Part shown: positions 25,992 to 37,812 of the stretch, piece after piece | Position numbering within the stretch: position 1 is the first letter of the stretch | Layout: every line of letters starts with the position of its first letter | Source: Pterobdella sp. o SKG-2022 | Lineage: Eukaryota; Annelida; Clitellata; Hirudinida; Piscicolidae | Length of the DNA: 64,000 nucleotides | Assembly (NCBI GenBank): GCA_964035795.1 | Contig: OZ038326.1 | Location: 2,080,916-2,144,915 of the forward strand | Reading direction: 5' to 3' | The notes under the pieces: model-generated | The model's database searches: none | What the model was told of the DNA's origin: nothing | Seen by the model: only the letters and a program-made list of their open reading frames with translations | Position numbers and translations under genes: made by a program

Positions 25992-28900
25992 ATGGAACCG
26001 TCCAACGAAATCATTGAAATCACTATTCAAAGCCTCACAGGTTAGTTTTTCTTCATATAACAAATAATTATTCTCAATAAAAGACGATGTTGTTGATGAG
26101 TTCAGAATTGCCATGTAATACTGTCTTCGATTTTGTTTTTATTGTATATTAATATGTCCTTATTAAATGAAACTTATAACATCAATTGAAACTTTAAATT
26201 TTGTTTCTGGTAAAAACATCATGAAGGTACATCAGTTTCTAACATTCATGAACACACACCAGGCAAGAAAATGAACTTGTTAGTATCAAGCACCGAAACT
26301 ATACAAGAATTGAAAGAGCGTATCAACCGAATAGAGGACGTACCGACAGCCCATCAACACTTGGTGTGGCGGGGCCAAGAGCTTAACAACCACTGCACTC
26401 TTGCCCATTACGGGATTGAGTCTCTGGCCACTATTTCTCTTGTTCTTAGTCTGAGAGGGGGTCCAATCAGCACCAAGAGAAGTCAGTTTTTATGGGTATT
26501 TGCTGTATGAATGAATGTGTGATGAATATTTGGTTAAAAAAATGAATGTAAAAATGAGTGGAAAAGAACTTTCTAACTAAAATAAGCCGTAGAAATTCAT
26601 TCTATCGCCTAAACTACTTTCAGTACAACTAGACGAGCCAAAGATCTCTGAAATGATAGAGTACTTGGCTGAAATAGAAGACACCCTATCGACATCATCA
26701 TCTTCTTCATCCTCATCTGAGAGTGGCAAGAAAAGAGTGGCAGTGGTGGTGTGTCAGAGGGGGGACAAACTCAGCTTCTATAGGCTTCTTGACGCCAATT
26801 CTTCCGTCACAAAGTTTGTTGGTGCGGTTCTTTGTCTGTTAGTTTGGTGTGGTTCTTTGCTTTATAGTTTGATTGAGTGAGAATCTCAAAGGAAACGATA
26901 ACTTGATAATATTCATAATTTGGATAATCTTGAATCTTAAACTAATCAATAAAAATTATCCATGCTAGCATCAAAAGTTATAATAATAGGCTTTTGCTTG
27001 TTATGATTATTTTATCCACTGCAGCTCTGACGGAAAACTGGCTGAAAAGAAGGCATCAAATTTGGTGCTGAAGTTTGGCGATCTCAAAAGGATGAAGGAA
27101 AGAATGAATGAAAACGGAAAAACTAAAAACAAAATGGACCAGTTAAAGTCACAGATGAGGAAATTAAACAATAGAAAAGTAAGAGTTATGTTTAAAATAG
27201 TGTGGTAGTTTAGAACAGTGGATTATTTAAAGTATTGATGAATTCAATTAATTTTACAATCAAGTTCATTCCATCTCATGAAAATTTTTTAGTTGAAGTA
27301 CTTCAACTTCAACAGAATAAAGTGGAGACTGAAAACGATCAGAAAGAATTGACGATCGATATCGACAAAGCAATAGTGGTTGTCAAAAGTGATGAGGAAT
27401 ATGAGCAGGAAGAGGATGATGACGAAGAAGAAGAAGATGACCCCATATACAAAACTCCTCCCAAGTCATATCTGAGACACCTTAACAGGAGCAGTCTGAT
27501 GCAGCGTTTCAACAACAAAATGGCGACTGAAAACCATCAAAAAGCAACATTGAGCTTCTCTCCGCTTGACAAGAACAATCTTTTACAGAGTATTCGATCA
27601 GACTTTGATAAGAAAATGTTTGAGAAAAGCAAAAACCTCACTAAGAAAGTCTTAGATATTGAAAAAAAAATTAAAAACTCGAGAGCTTATGTACAAAAAA
27701 TTCTTTCCAAATGTCCCAAGCCACCTTCCACTTTGGCGCCTGTCAAGCCCTGTGAACCTCTCAATCTCTCCTCTTGCACCGATGACAAGATCCAAAAAGA
27801 TTTCATGAAGGATTTCTACGTCAAGTTGACGCAAGATGTCAAAGAATGGGAGACATTCTACAAGAGGATCATGTTGATGAAAGAGAAAGACAACTCATTG
27901 TTGCACACTGAGGTTTCCAGTGGTAGACTTTTCAACAGACAAGCTTCTCCTCTGCACCGTAACAAGAGTCATTCTTCCGATCTGGTGTTCAGCAGTTTGG
28001 GCAAGAAGGTGGCTAGAGAGGGGTCTATCACCGAGATCAAGGTTGCATCTCCTTCTATTGAGACTCGCCATTCAAACGAAAAATACTTCCGCAACATCTA
28101 TCCAGTCTTACCACCCATCAACGTGGCGAACCAAGCAGTTGAACCTGTGTCTTCCGAGTCTACAATCTCATCCAACATCTCTGACGAATCAGCCATCTCT
28201 TCTCCCACCTTCGAAACATTCAACTCTTACTCCTATGCGGATTTTAAAAACGAATGTGATTTGACCAATTATGTCGAGAACGAAGAAGAGGACGAAGAAA
28301 AAGATGATGACTACATGTATGATGATGATGATGATCCCTTAGGATTGGATCGTGAAGATAATTCTTCTGATTACAATACGTGTCGCTCAGAAATACAGCA
28401 ACTGCTTTACCATAAAATGGTTAGTTGCTGATTACGTGAGGTTGTTTATGAAATCAAAAATTTCACTTATAATATTTTTACAATAATAAATAAACTAATA
28501 AAGACTTTAAAAAATAGTATAATGAATTTCTAAAATATATAAAGGGATTAAGACTTTGACAAGATGTTTCTTCCATCTGAGTTAATTAATTTTGATCTTC
28601 ACAGGGCACATCTTTGTTTGAGAAGGAGAGTCTGGCAGAAAGAATGGACCCTCTTTCAAAAGAGGTCATTTACTCATAATTTTAAACCCATTAAAATTGT
28701 TCTTTAAGAATTTTCATGTAACCTTCTTTTTTATACAGTGTATTTTTCCATATTTATGTACCTAAGTTGTTCTCTTCACATGTTATCAATACAAGTTGGT
28801 ATAATATCTTCAACTTCCTTCAGGAAAGCAAATTGAAAAAAATGGATCAAACCTTCGACCTGTTGCTACCGCCGATAACAAGAGATCCCAAAAAAAACGA

Positions 28901-29832
28901 AGGAAACACCAACACCGATCTATCATTGAAAAAGGCCACTTTATTACCACTCTTGCAACGTCCCCAGCACACTGAGTCCACCAAACTTCCACCCATTCTT
29001 CCAAAAAAACAATATAACCCATCGAAACAACAAGAAATACTACAAAACAATCAACAACAAATCCAACAAAAAGTAGAAATCCAACCGAAAGAACAAAATG
29101 AGAACAAGGGAGAGATAGAAAAAGGGATGAGATGTTATCTTTGTCGCAAGAGGACGCCCCTGGCTACCGCTTTCCTCTGCAGGTTCAGTCCTTGATTTTT
29201 AGTTTTATTGTCATTAGGGATGTCTATACCACTATATTTATAGTCTTATGACTTCCACCATTGTTACCAATAATAATATTATTTTATTGAGCTTGTTACT
29301 AACAGTGCTTAAATCAATAATTTTATTAGCAGTAGTTTTATGCGTACTAATTTTGATATTTTTTTCATCTCCTGCTATTTTTTTTTACATAATAACAACT
29401 TTTTAAAATTTGTTTTATTTTTTTTGCAGAGATTCTAATAGAATACCAATAGTTATGTCATTATTATACAGGTGCGACAAAAACTTCTGTACCAAGCACA
29501 GATACCCGGAGTGTCACAAATGCACATATGATTACAAGATTGAAGGTTGTGTTAGTAGTGACTATTTTGACAATCATATAGTCTTTTTTCTTGTTGGATG
29601 CTTAGATTAGTAACTATGATAAAAAGCGTCTTATTATTTTTACTATTTTATGGCTTTTTTATATTTTTCTTATTAACATTGATATTAAGTGTATATTTTT
29701 TTTAGTGTGAATGAAAATGAATATTGGAATAAAAGTATTCAACTAAAATCATATTAACGTAATTATTCAGGAAGAAAAGCGTTGAAAGAAAAAACTCCTT
29801 TGATCGCTACTGCAAAACTCCCCAAAATTTAA
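25992..29832 (+). CDS. ZFAND4: ZFAND4 orthologue: ubiquitin-like domain plus AN1 zinc finger
   Basis: Nine exons with agreeing phases: 25992-26040, 26263-26481, 26624-26813, 27025-27178, 27316-28419, 28605-28664, 28824-29182, 29472-29545, 29771-29832. The product is 756 residues (human ZFAND4 about 727). The N-terminal ubiquitin-like domain ends in LSLRGGPISTKR, almost the human LAMRGGPINTRR. A conserved block follows, ending CQRGDKLSFYRLLD. The long middle exon is acidic, Ser-rich and of low complexity. The C-terminal AN1 finger has C-x2-C-x11-C-x-C-x4-C-x2-H-x5-H-x-C spacing, split between exons 7 and 8, and the protein ends ATAKLPKI, as in vertebrate ZFAND4. An acceptor CAG two bases before the ATG implies a non-coding first exon. 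AN1/ubiquitin-like proteins are linked to proteasome and p97 functions; the precise role of ZFAND4 is not settled. Confidence 0.95.
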
Positions 29833-30238
29833 ACTGCATTTTTCTTTTGTAAATTACTTCATCTTATTTTATTACTATCATAATTTTTTTAGGATTTTTT
29901 CATTCAAAAAAAAGTTGCGCGCATTTATGATTAAAATATTAGTAAATATTTTGTTAATTTAAATAGGGTATTTAAGTTACAAATATTCGGAATAATTAAA
30001 ATTTATTTTTAATTATTATTTAGGCTTTGATTATTTAAGTTTGTTGGCATTAAAATGTCAAACTACCAGTCTTTCACATTTTCAGTTTTTTTAATACATT
30101 CTTTTTTCATTTTTTTAATTAAAAATCAAAAAAATTAAAATAAAATATGAATATTGTTCATTTTCAAAATTTCTTCATGAGCTTGGATGGTCAAAAAAGT
30201 CGTATTACATTTTTTCTAAATATTTTTTAAATATCGTG
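29833..30238. other. Short AT-rich spacer between convergent genes
   Basis: This is the space between the stops of ZFAND4 (+) and the minus-strand 394-residue gene. It must hold both 3' untranslated regions. I see nothing else. Confidence 0.6.
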
Positions 30239-31423
30239 TCAAAAAGTTGTTTTAAGGATGATTAAGGATGAAAAAAAAATGGATGCCGTCAGACAAATTA
30301 AGTATTGTTTTGCAAAGAAGGAAGAAATCGCTTGAATTTTCGGTTTTCGAGTTGAGTGGGTGATGCTAATGTAATCATTATTCACAGGTTTTTTAACACC
30401 ATAAAGCTTCCAGAAATCGTATGGACTGGTAAACTTATAATAAGACATATGGTTAGATACGGGGTCACTAAAATAAACCAAGACTAGACAAGGATAGTCA
30501 AATTTAGGTTGGGTTTTTTCAATCTTTATGGTACAGCTACCGTTAAATTGAATTGTGTATTTCAAATGAAGAAATTGGCAGGTATTGATATCCATAGCAT
30601 CAGAACATTGACTCACATTCTTTATCGAGTCTGATTCGATTACAAAGATAACATTTTCATGAAAAGATGGCGTTACTTCTAAAAACGTGAATCCACTCAA
30701 TGTTATGTCCAGGGTTCTTTCTCTGTGTATTTGGAAGCCATCATCTATTTGCACAGTTATAAAAAAAATTTCTTCTTTATGTGAACCATCGAACGGAACA
30801 ATTGACAACTCATCTTTTAATTCTTTGAACGGCACTAACTCATCGCAGCTATGAGTCCCTTTGTAATGATGAAAGTAATTCTTTTCTTTTTTGAACTCCA
30901 TTTTAATTTCTGTGCCAATGTTGATGGTGTGATAAAGTTTATTGGTAAAAAAACTTTCTTTGTCCGCTAAAATTTCTATATAAGCATCTTTTTCATCTAC
31001 AATGAGGTAGGAGATTTGGTTTATCCTAGCCTCATGTATGTACACACGTAACTCATTATAAACGGAAAAGCCATCAAATATTTTAATAAAATTCCCTCCA
31101 AAAAACTTCACTTTGGACATTGTTTTTGTCTCTCTTTCAGTGATCAAAAATATTTTTCTGATTTTATACGATATGTTGACCCTGACCATACCAGATTCAT
31201 CGGGACAAGTATCAAGTGTGGTTTGAGGCATGGACTGCAAAATAAGTTTAAAAAACTCTTCGAAGGCTTCTCTAGTGACATTTTCAAACTCAAAAGATCT
31301 CCCCATATAGCTGAAAGAGTATTTTATTCCTAATTCTTGATCAACGTTTTTTATTAGTTTGGAGGTATCGGGTGAACAGTTGTACATTAAGAAATGTAAA
31401 AAAAAAATTAGTTTTAAAGTCAT
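30239..31423 (-). CDS. Unrecognised secreted or membrane-anchored protein, 394 residues
   Basis: One uninterrupted frame runs from ATG at 31423 to the stop at 30239. The first 14 residues (MTLKLIFFLHFLMY) form a signal peptide, with cleavage likely near the following NCSP. At least four N-glycosylation sequons are present (ENVT, VNIS, KNVS, FNGS), and there are paired cysteines in the middle and C-terminal parts. The last 25 residues are strongly hydrophobic (YLICLTASIFFSSLIILKTT) with almost no cytoplasmic tail, which fits GPI attachment or a tail anchor. The rest alternates short hydrophobic and polar stretches, as beta-sandwich ectodomains do. I do not recognise a family. The length, codon structure and coherent membrane topology make it a real gene. 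It is intronless in a region of intron-rich genes. Confidence 0.8.
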   Translation of the reverse strand: MTLKLIFFLHFLMYNCSPDTSKLIKNVDQELGIKYSFSYMGRSFEFENVTREAFEEFFKLILQSMPQTTLDTCPDESGMVRVNISYKIRKIFLITERETKTMSKVKFFGGNFIKIFDGFSVYNELRVYIHEARINQISYLIVDEKDAYIEILADKESFFTNKLYHTINIGTEIKMEFKKEKNYFHHYKGTHSCDELVPFKELKDELSIVPFDGSHKEEIFFITVQIDDGFQIHRERTLDITLSGFTFLEVTPSFHENVIFVIESDSIKNVSQCSDAMDINTCQFLHLKYTIQFNGSCTIKIEKTQPKFDYPCLVLVYFSDPVSNHMSYYKFTSPYDFWKLYGVKKPVNNDYISITHSTRKPKIQAISSFFAKQYLICLTASIFFSSLIILKTTF

Positions 31424-31664
31424 TTTTAGTCATTAAAATGTTTCTATTTTTTGTTTACATGCTAACGACGATGTTTACAAATATCACGTTATGAAATAAA
31501 ATAAAAATATTTTGAACGATTGAGAAACAATTTTGTAGCCTTATACTTAATAAAACTATATTTGACATTTTTTCTAACTTCTCAATTAAACTATTCTTAA
31601 AAAAGGTTTTTGGAAACTTTATTAAAAATTTTGACTAAAAAATAATTTTTTCTCAGTGAAACAA

Positions 31665-32253
31665 TCAAGTTTCCATGTCTTCTAAATGTCCCATCGGAGA
31701 GCGACTTCTAAGTTCACTTTTAATTTCAGACGACCTTTCCTTTCTTTTGTTAGTTGTTTCTATAAATCTGAAGAAGTTTCTTCTTGGATTAAGAAAATGT
31801 TTGCGACGCTTGTTGAGATACAACAAAGAGCACTTTAGATGTTTGTTTGCTTGATTATTTATATTTGAATGTTCTTCTTTATATTGCTCTTCATTTTCTT
31901 TATCTACCCCTTCAGAGTTATCGAACGTAGGAAACAGAACTTTTTGGGAACAATGATTTTCTTCATATTCATCAGAATTCTTCTGGTTGAAATCTGAAAG
32001 ACAGCTTAATGCCCATATGGAGTTTTCTTCATAAAAACTTTGTTCTTCTAACGTTTCTCTACAATCATAAGACGTTGAGTTAGTATTAAGTGCGAAATCT
32101 TCTGCGTTAACATCGTTAGATTCATAGCCACTATCTTCGTCTTCATTGCCTTTATGTGTCGTTCCAGTGTAAGCTTTTTTAATTGTTTTGTTGTCTCTGG
32201 ATGTTCGAACTCGCTTTAGCATTCTTCTTGGATTAGGACAAGGCTTTCGAGAT
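31665..32253 (-). CDS. Unrecognised acidic protein with KEN and DSGxxS degron motifs (5' end may be missing)
   Basis: The open exon starts after a good acceptor (TTTCAG, exon from 32253) and stops at 31665. The first in-frame ATG is at 32222, giving 185 residues, but the frame stays open back to the acceptor, so an upstream exon is likely. The protein is acidic in the first two thirds and basic near the end. It contains DEDSGYESND, an exact DSGxxS beta-TrCP-type phosphodegron, and GVDKENEEQ, a KEN box for the anaphase-promoting complex. The basic C-terminal block, LNPRRNFFRFIETTNKRKERS, looks conserved. This combination is typical of cell-cycle regulators, but I cannot assign a family. No membrane segment or signal peptide is present. 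Confidence 0.65.
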
Positions 32254-33549
32254 CTGAAACTAAGATTAAAACATATGAATATAAATGAGAAATTGATAAG
32301 TCAGACACTGAAATGGAATGTTTTGAAGATTTATAGGGTCGATGAGTACTTTTAGAAGCTTTCAATTTTGCTCTGATTCAAGTTTTGAGATTTTTTTGAA
32401 TATGAAGAAAAAATCTTTTTCACTGAACATTTCTCAATAGTTTTTTTTACTTATTTTACCTACGTCATTTGTTCATAAGAACGTCAGTTTCATCTTTTAT
32501 GCCTACCCAAGAAAACAACCTTGGATTAAGTTTGGTTTTCAGGTCTGTTGATGACATTCTCAGGTTCCTAGATGTTGCTTCACAAAATGATTGAACACAT
32601 TCATACGTTAGTCACCTGCAATATATTCACATTTATACTGTGCTGATATAAATAAACTATTATACGAGGATATTACATTATATGATGGTATTACAGCACC
32701 AGAGATGCTGCGAACGTCAAAGAACCCGCTAAATATATACTATAAGGGTTCTATATCTAAAAAAAATTTTTCATCTTTAAAACGTATATTTTATTAATTA
32801 AAAAACTTAATTGATAAAACAGATGTTTTAAATATTTCTCCAACCTTGTCAAATGTTTGATGGTAGACAGGCAAAGATATTTGTTTATAGAGTGACTTCA
32901 CCGCATCGGACGCTCAACAATCTTGCAATTTTAAAAGAATCATTTGAAAAATTATGTTTAATGTAATTATTTATTAAATTAAAAAAATATTTTTTTTAGT
33001 CAAAGTCCAAGGTTTATGCAGGCATGTTGTTTTTTTGTTTGGTGTAGTTGTTTGATTATGAAAATCTTAAGCTTTGCATAATTGGAGAGATAGTTTGAAG
33101 CTTATTTTTAGGAATTTGAGTTTCCAATTTATTCAAGATTAATTTTTCAGTGTTCAAATAACAACTTTAGTAACATTATCTATATAACATCAATTTGAGT
33201 AAAATTTTTTAAAAACTAAGCTATATTTTTCGCTAAGTATGACCTTACATAGCTAATGTACTTACCGAAAATTATAGCTTAATTTTCAATAAATCTATGA
33301 ACTCCTCAAATTGATATTCTATAGATAATTACTATATAAAACATACATAAAATGTCTCTAAAAAGTATTTTAGGAACAAAAAATAAAGAAATTTAAAGGT
33401 TTGGTCTCCGCTGAAATTTAAGTGCTATTAGCACAAGAGACTTTTCCACGAGTTTTGTTTAGAAGGTATTATGACCTTCATAGTAAAATAACAGAAAAAT
33501 TTATTAAAACCAAAGCTAAAGTATGAATTAACGTTAAAAAGTTAACGAA
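32254..33549. other. AT-rich spacer, likely holding an upstream exon
   Basis: The exon that would precede 32253 on the minus strand should lie here or further right. I could not identify it. No repeat family stands out. Confidence 0.4.
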
Positions 33550-33828
33550 TCAAGTATTGGAAAGAGTGAATTTATTTTTTAAAACCAAAATTGTGATCAT
33601 TAGTTGTACCACAAACGTGGCGGCCACGATAATGTTCATGAAGACTTTACTAAGGTTCATCATCAAAGATATTAATAGAACTAGTGCTAAATATAGAAGG
33701 AACAGTGGGTATTTTGGAGAGATTTTGATGGTTTCAGTTTCGATTGTTTCGCAGTCTTTAACTTTATGTAATGTGTTTTTTTGTTTCTCTTCTTTCCAAA
33801 GTGTATCTTTTAATTTCCCAAAAAACAT
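33550..33828 (-). CDS. Small two-helix membrane protein, 92 residues
   Basis: The frame starts at ATG 33828 and stops at 33550. A polar, Lys/Glu-rich N-terminus of about 40 residues leads into two hydrophobic segments, YPLFLLYLALVLLISLMM and VFMNIIVAATFVVQLMITIL. They are separated by a few residues, with a short basic C-terminus. The layout is that of a small hairpin membrane protein. No family was recognised. An antisense frame of similar length overlaps it fully but has poorer composition. It could also be a chance frame, as T-rich antisense DNA tends to look hydrophobic. Confidence 0.4.
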   Translation of the reverse strand: MFFGKLKDTLWKEEKQKNTLHKVKDCETIETETIKISPKYPLFLLYLALVLLISLMMNLSKVFMNIIVAATFVVQLMITILVLKNKFTLSNT

Positions 33829-33990
33829 TTTCAACTATATTTTCAACAATCGCAAAATTTAAAACGTTGACGTTGATTAAAAGTTAACTTGAAAATTATT
33901 TCCAGTGCAGATTCGATTGAAGCAGATACAATTCAACAAAAAAAAATAATTTATAATTAGTCAAAAATCTTATAATTAAAATAACGACTA

Positions 33991-34050
33991 AAATTGTGGA
34001 GGAGGTTGGGACGTTAGATCTCAGGTTCGATTCCCGGTCTGCGCTCAACA
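33991..34050 (+). repeat. tRNA-derived SINE-like fragment with perfect B box
   Basis: GGTTCGATTCC at 34024-34034 matches the polymerase III B-box consensus exactly. A possible A box (TGGAGGAGGTTGG) lies about 20 bases upstream, closer than in an intact tRNA. No cloverleaf forms, so a SINE head or a decayed tRNA is likely. Confidence 0.45.
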
Positions 34051-34860
34051 GCACACTTCCTTCAAGTACCAAACCAATTCGTCATTATATGAGTATGCAA
34101 GCGGAATAACGAGAAGATTATAAAAGTATAACGAATTCTATGCTATTGTAGTAACCAAAAAAACTAACACAGTACAAATAAGTGAAAACAAACCATTAAA
34201 AATTAACGGAATGTCTAGAAAACCTGCATGTTCAGCATTAAATAATGATGAAATAACATATCAGGCAATATTAAATAAAACATTTAAAAACGCAGACTAT
34301 GAATATTGGGTGATAATGTTCTTAAATGAAAAAAATGCTTGTATATAATATATTTAACTATGAAGTTACATAAGATGGACGAAAATGTAATGGTACTATA
34401 TTTAGAAGTCTGATACCGAAGTGGATTTAAGTCTGATTGAATAAAAAAACCGAAAGCAATCATGACAATATCAGAATGAATGTCATAGCTTTGAATCGTT
34501 TATGTACGAACAAAAAATCTATCATAATTTGAAATGAATTTGCTGGTAAATAGTTTAATTTCGATTAATATTCAAGCCAAAAATCAAAACAGAGTATGAC
34601 AGATGCGATATAACAAACATACACCTACCTACACACAAGAAGGAATATATCCAGAAACATACAAAAAAGCATACAACCGCACATACAAACACACACTTAC
34701 CCATGAATACAAACACGCAAACATACAACCAAAAAAACACTCACATTTATAAACAAAAACAAACTCACGTACAAAAAAAACAGGCATAAAAACACGTCTG
34801 AAAAAATCCTATAAATAAAATAAAGAAATTCTTCAACAATTAAACAGATCGTATTTTTAA

Positions 34861-34915
34861 TACCTTAGTTTATGTAAGTCTTAGGGCAGCGGTTCGAATC
34901 CCAGTGAAGTAACAA
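34861..34915 (+). repeat. Second tRNA-like B-box fragment
   Basis: GGTTCGAATCC at 34891-34901 is an exact B-box match. The upstream part gives no convincing A box or acceptor stem. It is probably a fragment of a tRNA-derived repeat. Confidence 0.35.
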
Positions 34916-35132
34916 AGCTTAAATTTTTGTCTAATATTAATATCTTCTGATACAGATAATACTAACGAATCAATTATGTTGATAATACTTCTAGTTATAA
35001 CGGTAGAAATAATGCATTAATATCAATGATGATAATAGAGTATGGCGGCTAATGTAACGCTATTGAAATGATAGTAATATATGTACATCTGATAATAATA
35101 ACAACGAAATAAAAACAGTGACACAAATAATA

Positions 35133-35460
35133 TAAAAAAAATGATAACCAATAATAAAAATAATAATATAAAAAAAATGATAACCAATAATAAAAATAAT
35201 AATATAAAAAAAATGATAACCAATAATAAAAATAATAATATAAAAAAAATGATAACCAATAATAAAAATAATAATATAAAAAAAATGATAACCAATAATA
35301 AAAATAATAATATAAAAAAAATGATAACCAATAATAAAAATAATAATATAAAAAAAATGATAACCAATAATAAAAATAATAATATAAAAAAAATGATAAC
35401 CAATAATAAAAATAATAATATAAAAAAAATGATAACCAATAATAAAAATAATAATATAAA
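35133..35460. repeat. 36-bp minisatellite, about nine copies
   Basis: Near-identical 36-base units begin at 35141, 35177, 35213, 35249, 35285, 35321, 35357, 35393 and 35429. Each reads ATGATAACCAATAATAAAAA and then an A/T-only remainder. Because 36 is divisible by three and the unit lacks stops in several frames, long frames appear on both strands. I treat these as artefacts. Low divergence between copies points to recent expansion. Confidence 0.95.
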
Positions 35461-35974
35461 AAACAGTCTTAAAACAAAATATTATACAAAACAATTGATT
35501 CATTTTTATTCTCCATGAACCATAAGATTGGTGCAGTGGAATGCTTTCAGCCAATCATGTGCGCCTATTTTTTTTAGTTATTTATCATATTATTGTTGTT
35601 GTTGTTGCTTTAATTATTTTTTTTATTATTGATATTATTATTTTTATTATTGATATTATTATTTTTATTATTGATATTGTTTTTTTTTGAAAAACATGAT
35701 GATAAAATTATCTGAAAAATTAATAGTTTTAAATATAAAAACGGAAAAACATTTATAATTTTTACACAAAGCGAATAAAGCTTTTTACTGATAATTGCTT
35801 ATCTAAACTTAGTATTATTGCTTATTTTAGTTAACCCTGTTATGAAAAAAAATCAATTTTTTGTTATTATTTTATCTGACTTTTATTTATTTTTTCAATA
35901 AATATTTATTATTTGAACTCTTTATTAATATTCTTATTTTTACTCATTCTTATTATTATTGTTATTGTTTTTAA

Positions 35975-37746
35975 TTATATTTCTGTGCTCTTTCCGTGAA
36001 AAGTGAAGCGATGGTTCAGATCAGATTCTCGTCTGACCACCTGATGAGAAAAACAATAAATTCAATAACAAAAAATTAGTTATAAAAAATGATCGTTGAT
36101 AAGAAAACAAAACAATGAAACAGCTGATCAATAATAGGCCATACCAACGAAATTATACAAAAAATAAAAAAAAGAACATTGAAAAAAAAATAATATACTA
36201 ATAATAATAATAATAATAAGGAATAATAATAGAAAAATAACCTTTTTGATATCACCGCCATCAGATCCGAAAGTGGTCACGAGGGCAGAAGATGTACAAC
36301 GGGGGTTTATACTGGTTGTTTTTATATTATTTTTGTTATTATTTATGTTATTTTTATTATTATTATTGTTGTTGTTTTTATTATTATTGTTGTTTTTATT
36401 GTTATTCGTTTGTTTAGGAGCCTGCGTTTGATCACTGAAGGCTAGATTGTTGTTGGAGAGAGTTGTAGGTGATTTGGTGTTTTGTGTTGTGGACGTTGCG
36501 ATGTTGTGTGCATGCAGTTCTTTTGACTTTCTTTTCTGATATTGGTTGTTATCGAATAATGATAATGAATTAATAACAAAGATATGATGAACAAAAAAAG
36601 ATGGAATTATGATTATTTAAAAAAAATAAAAACATAATTGAAATCTGATGAAAGTAATTTAAAACAAAATATCAACCTGGTAACTTATATGCTTTTCAAT
36701 GTCGAGGAGTGCGGTTTGGGGAGATGGGGGTGGGATGAAGTGGTGCATGGATGAATGGATGGGTGGAAGAGGAGATGGATGGATGGATGAATGCATGGAT
36801 GAATTCATTGATGAATTACTCTGAGAATCAATAGATGTATGGGTGGATGGATGAGAGGATGAATTAATGGATGGATTGACGAGATTGGATTGATGAATGG
36901 CTGCATCAGATGATGAGAAAACAGAAGAAGTAGTGGGTGCAATATCATCCTTCTGCTTCGTGATACGACCCTTTCCAGCAACCAAACCCTCTCTAGCAAC
37001 AATCACATCACATGACTTCCGCTTTACAACCAGAAGCGCTACCTTAGTGACGGAAGTGACGTCAGAACTGTGTGTCTTTTTATAGACCCTTGATCTTTCC
37101 ACGGGTATGTGTGTTCTACTTAAAGGTGTTGGTTTATGTGTGGGTATGTTTGTATTTGCATGCGTTGTTTTGCTTAGCTGCGTTGTTGTTGTTGTGGTGG
37201 TGAGGTTTTGTGTGCAGGTGTGTGGAGGGTTTGTGGGCGGAGTGATTGTTGCTACCTCCATGTCCTGGTTATCATGCGCTTCTTTTTTAAAGGTCATATC
37301 TTTATTATCGTTATTTTCTTTATTATTATCAATACTATCATTATCATTATCATTTTCGTTTTCTTTATTATTGTTTTTGGGTCGATAAGCAGCATGATAG
37401 ATGGGTTCGGAACTGCTTTTGGATTCATGTTTTTTTGTTGGTGAAGATAATGATGATCCATTATCATTATTATTTTTATTATTATCGGAGTTTTTAGAGG
37501 TTATGTTTGTAGATGACGTAGATGCAACAGTCTTAGAAGTGGTGAAATCATTAATGAAAGGTTTTTTATTTATAATATTTTTATTTTTATTATTATTATT
37601 TTTATTATTATTATTACTACTATTATTAGTAATATTTGTTATAACAGATGTTGAAGTTTGGGAAGTTGATGCTTTTTTATCCTTAATCCCTTTTTTATTA
37701 TTATTTATATCATCAAAAAGGTTATTAGTTTTATTATTATTAGTAC

Positions 37747-37812
<66 letters not shown>

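Larger units (their letters stand above)
33829..35974. other. Spacer with tRNA-like boxes and a 36-bp minisatellite
   Basis: It contains two polymerase III B-box sequences (34024-34034 and 34891-34901) and the 36-bp tandem array at 35133-35460. I looked for SAM and PTB exons of the neighbouring ANKS1-like gene on the minus strand and saw none. Confidence 0.5.

Noticed and set aside
35023..35554. Open frames of 125-164 codons on both strands
   Set aside because: They are produced by the 36-bp tandem array and have no splice or start context.
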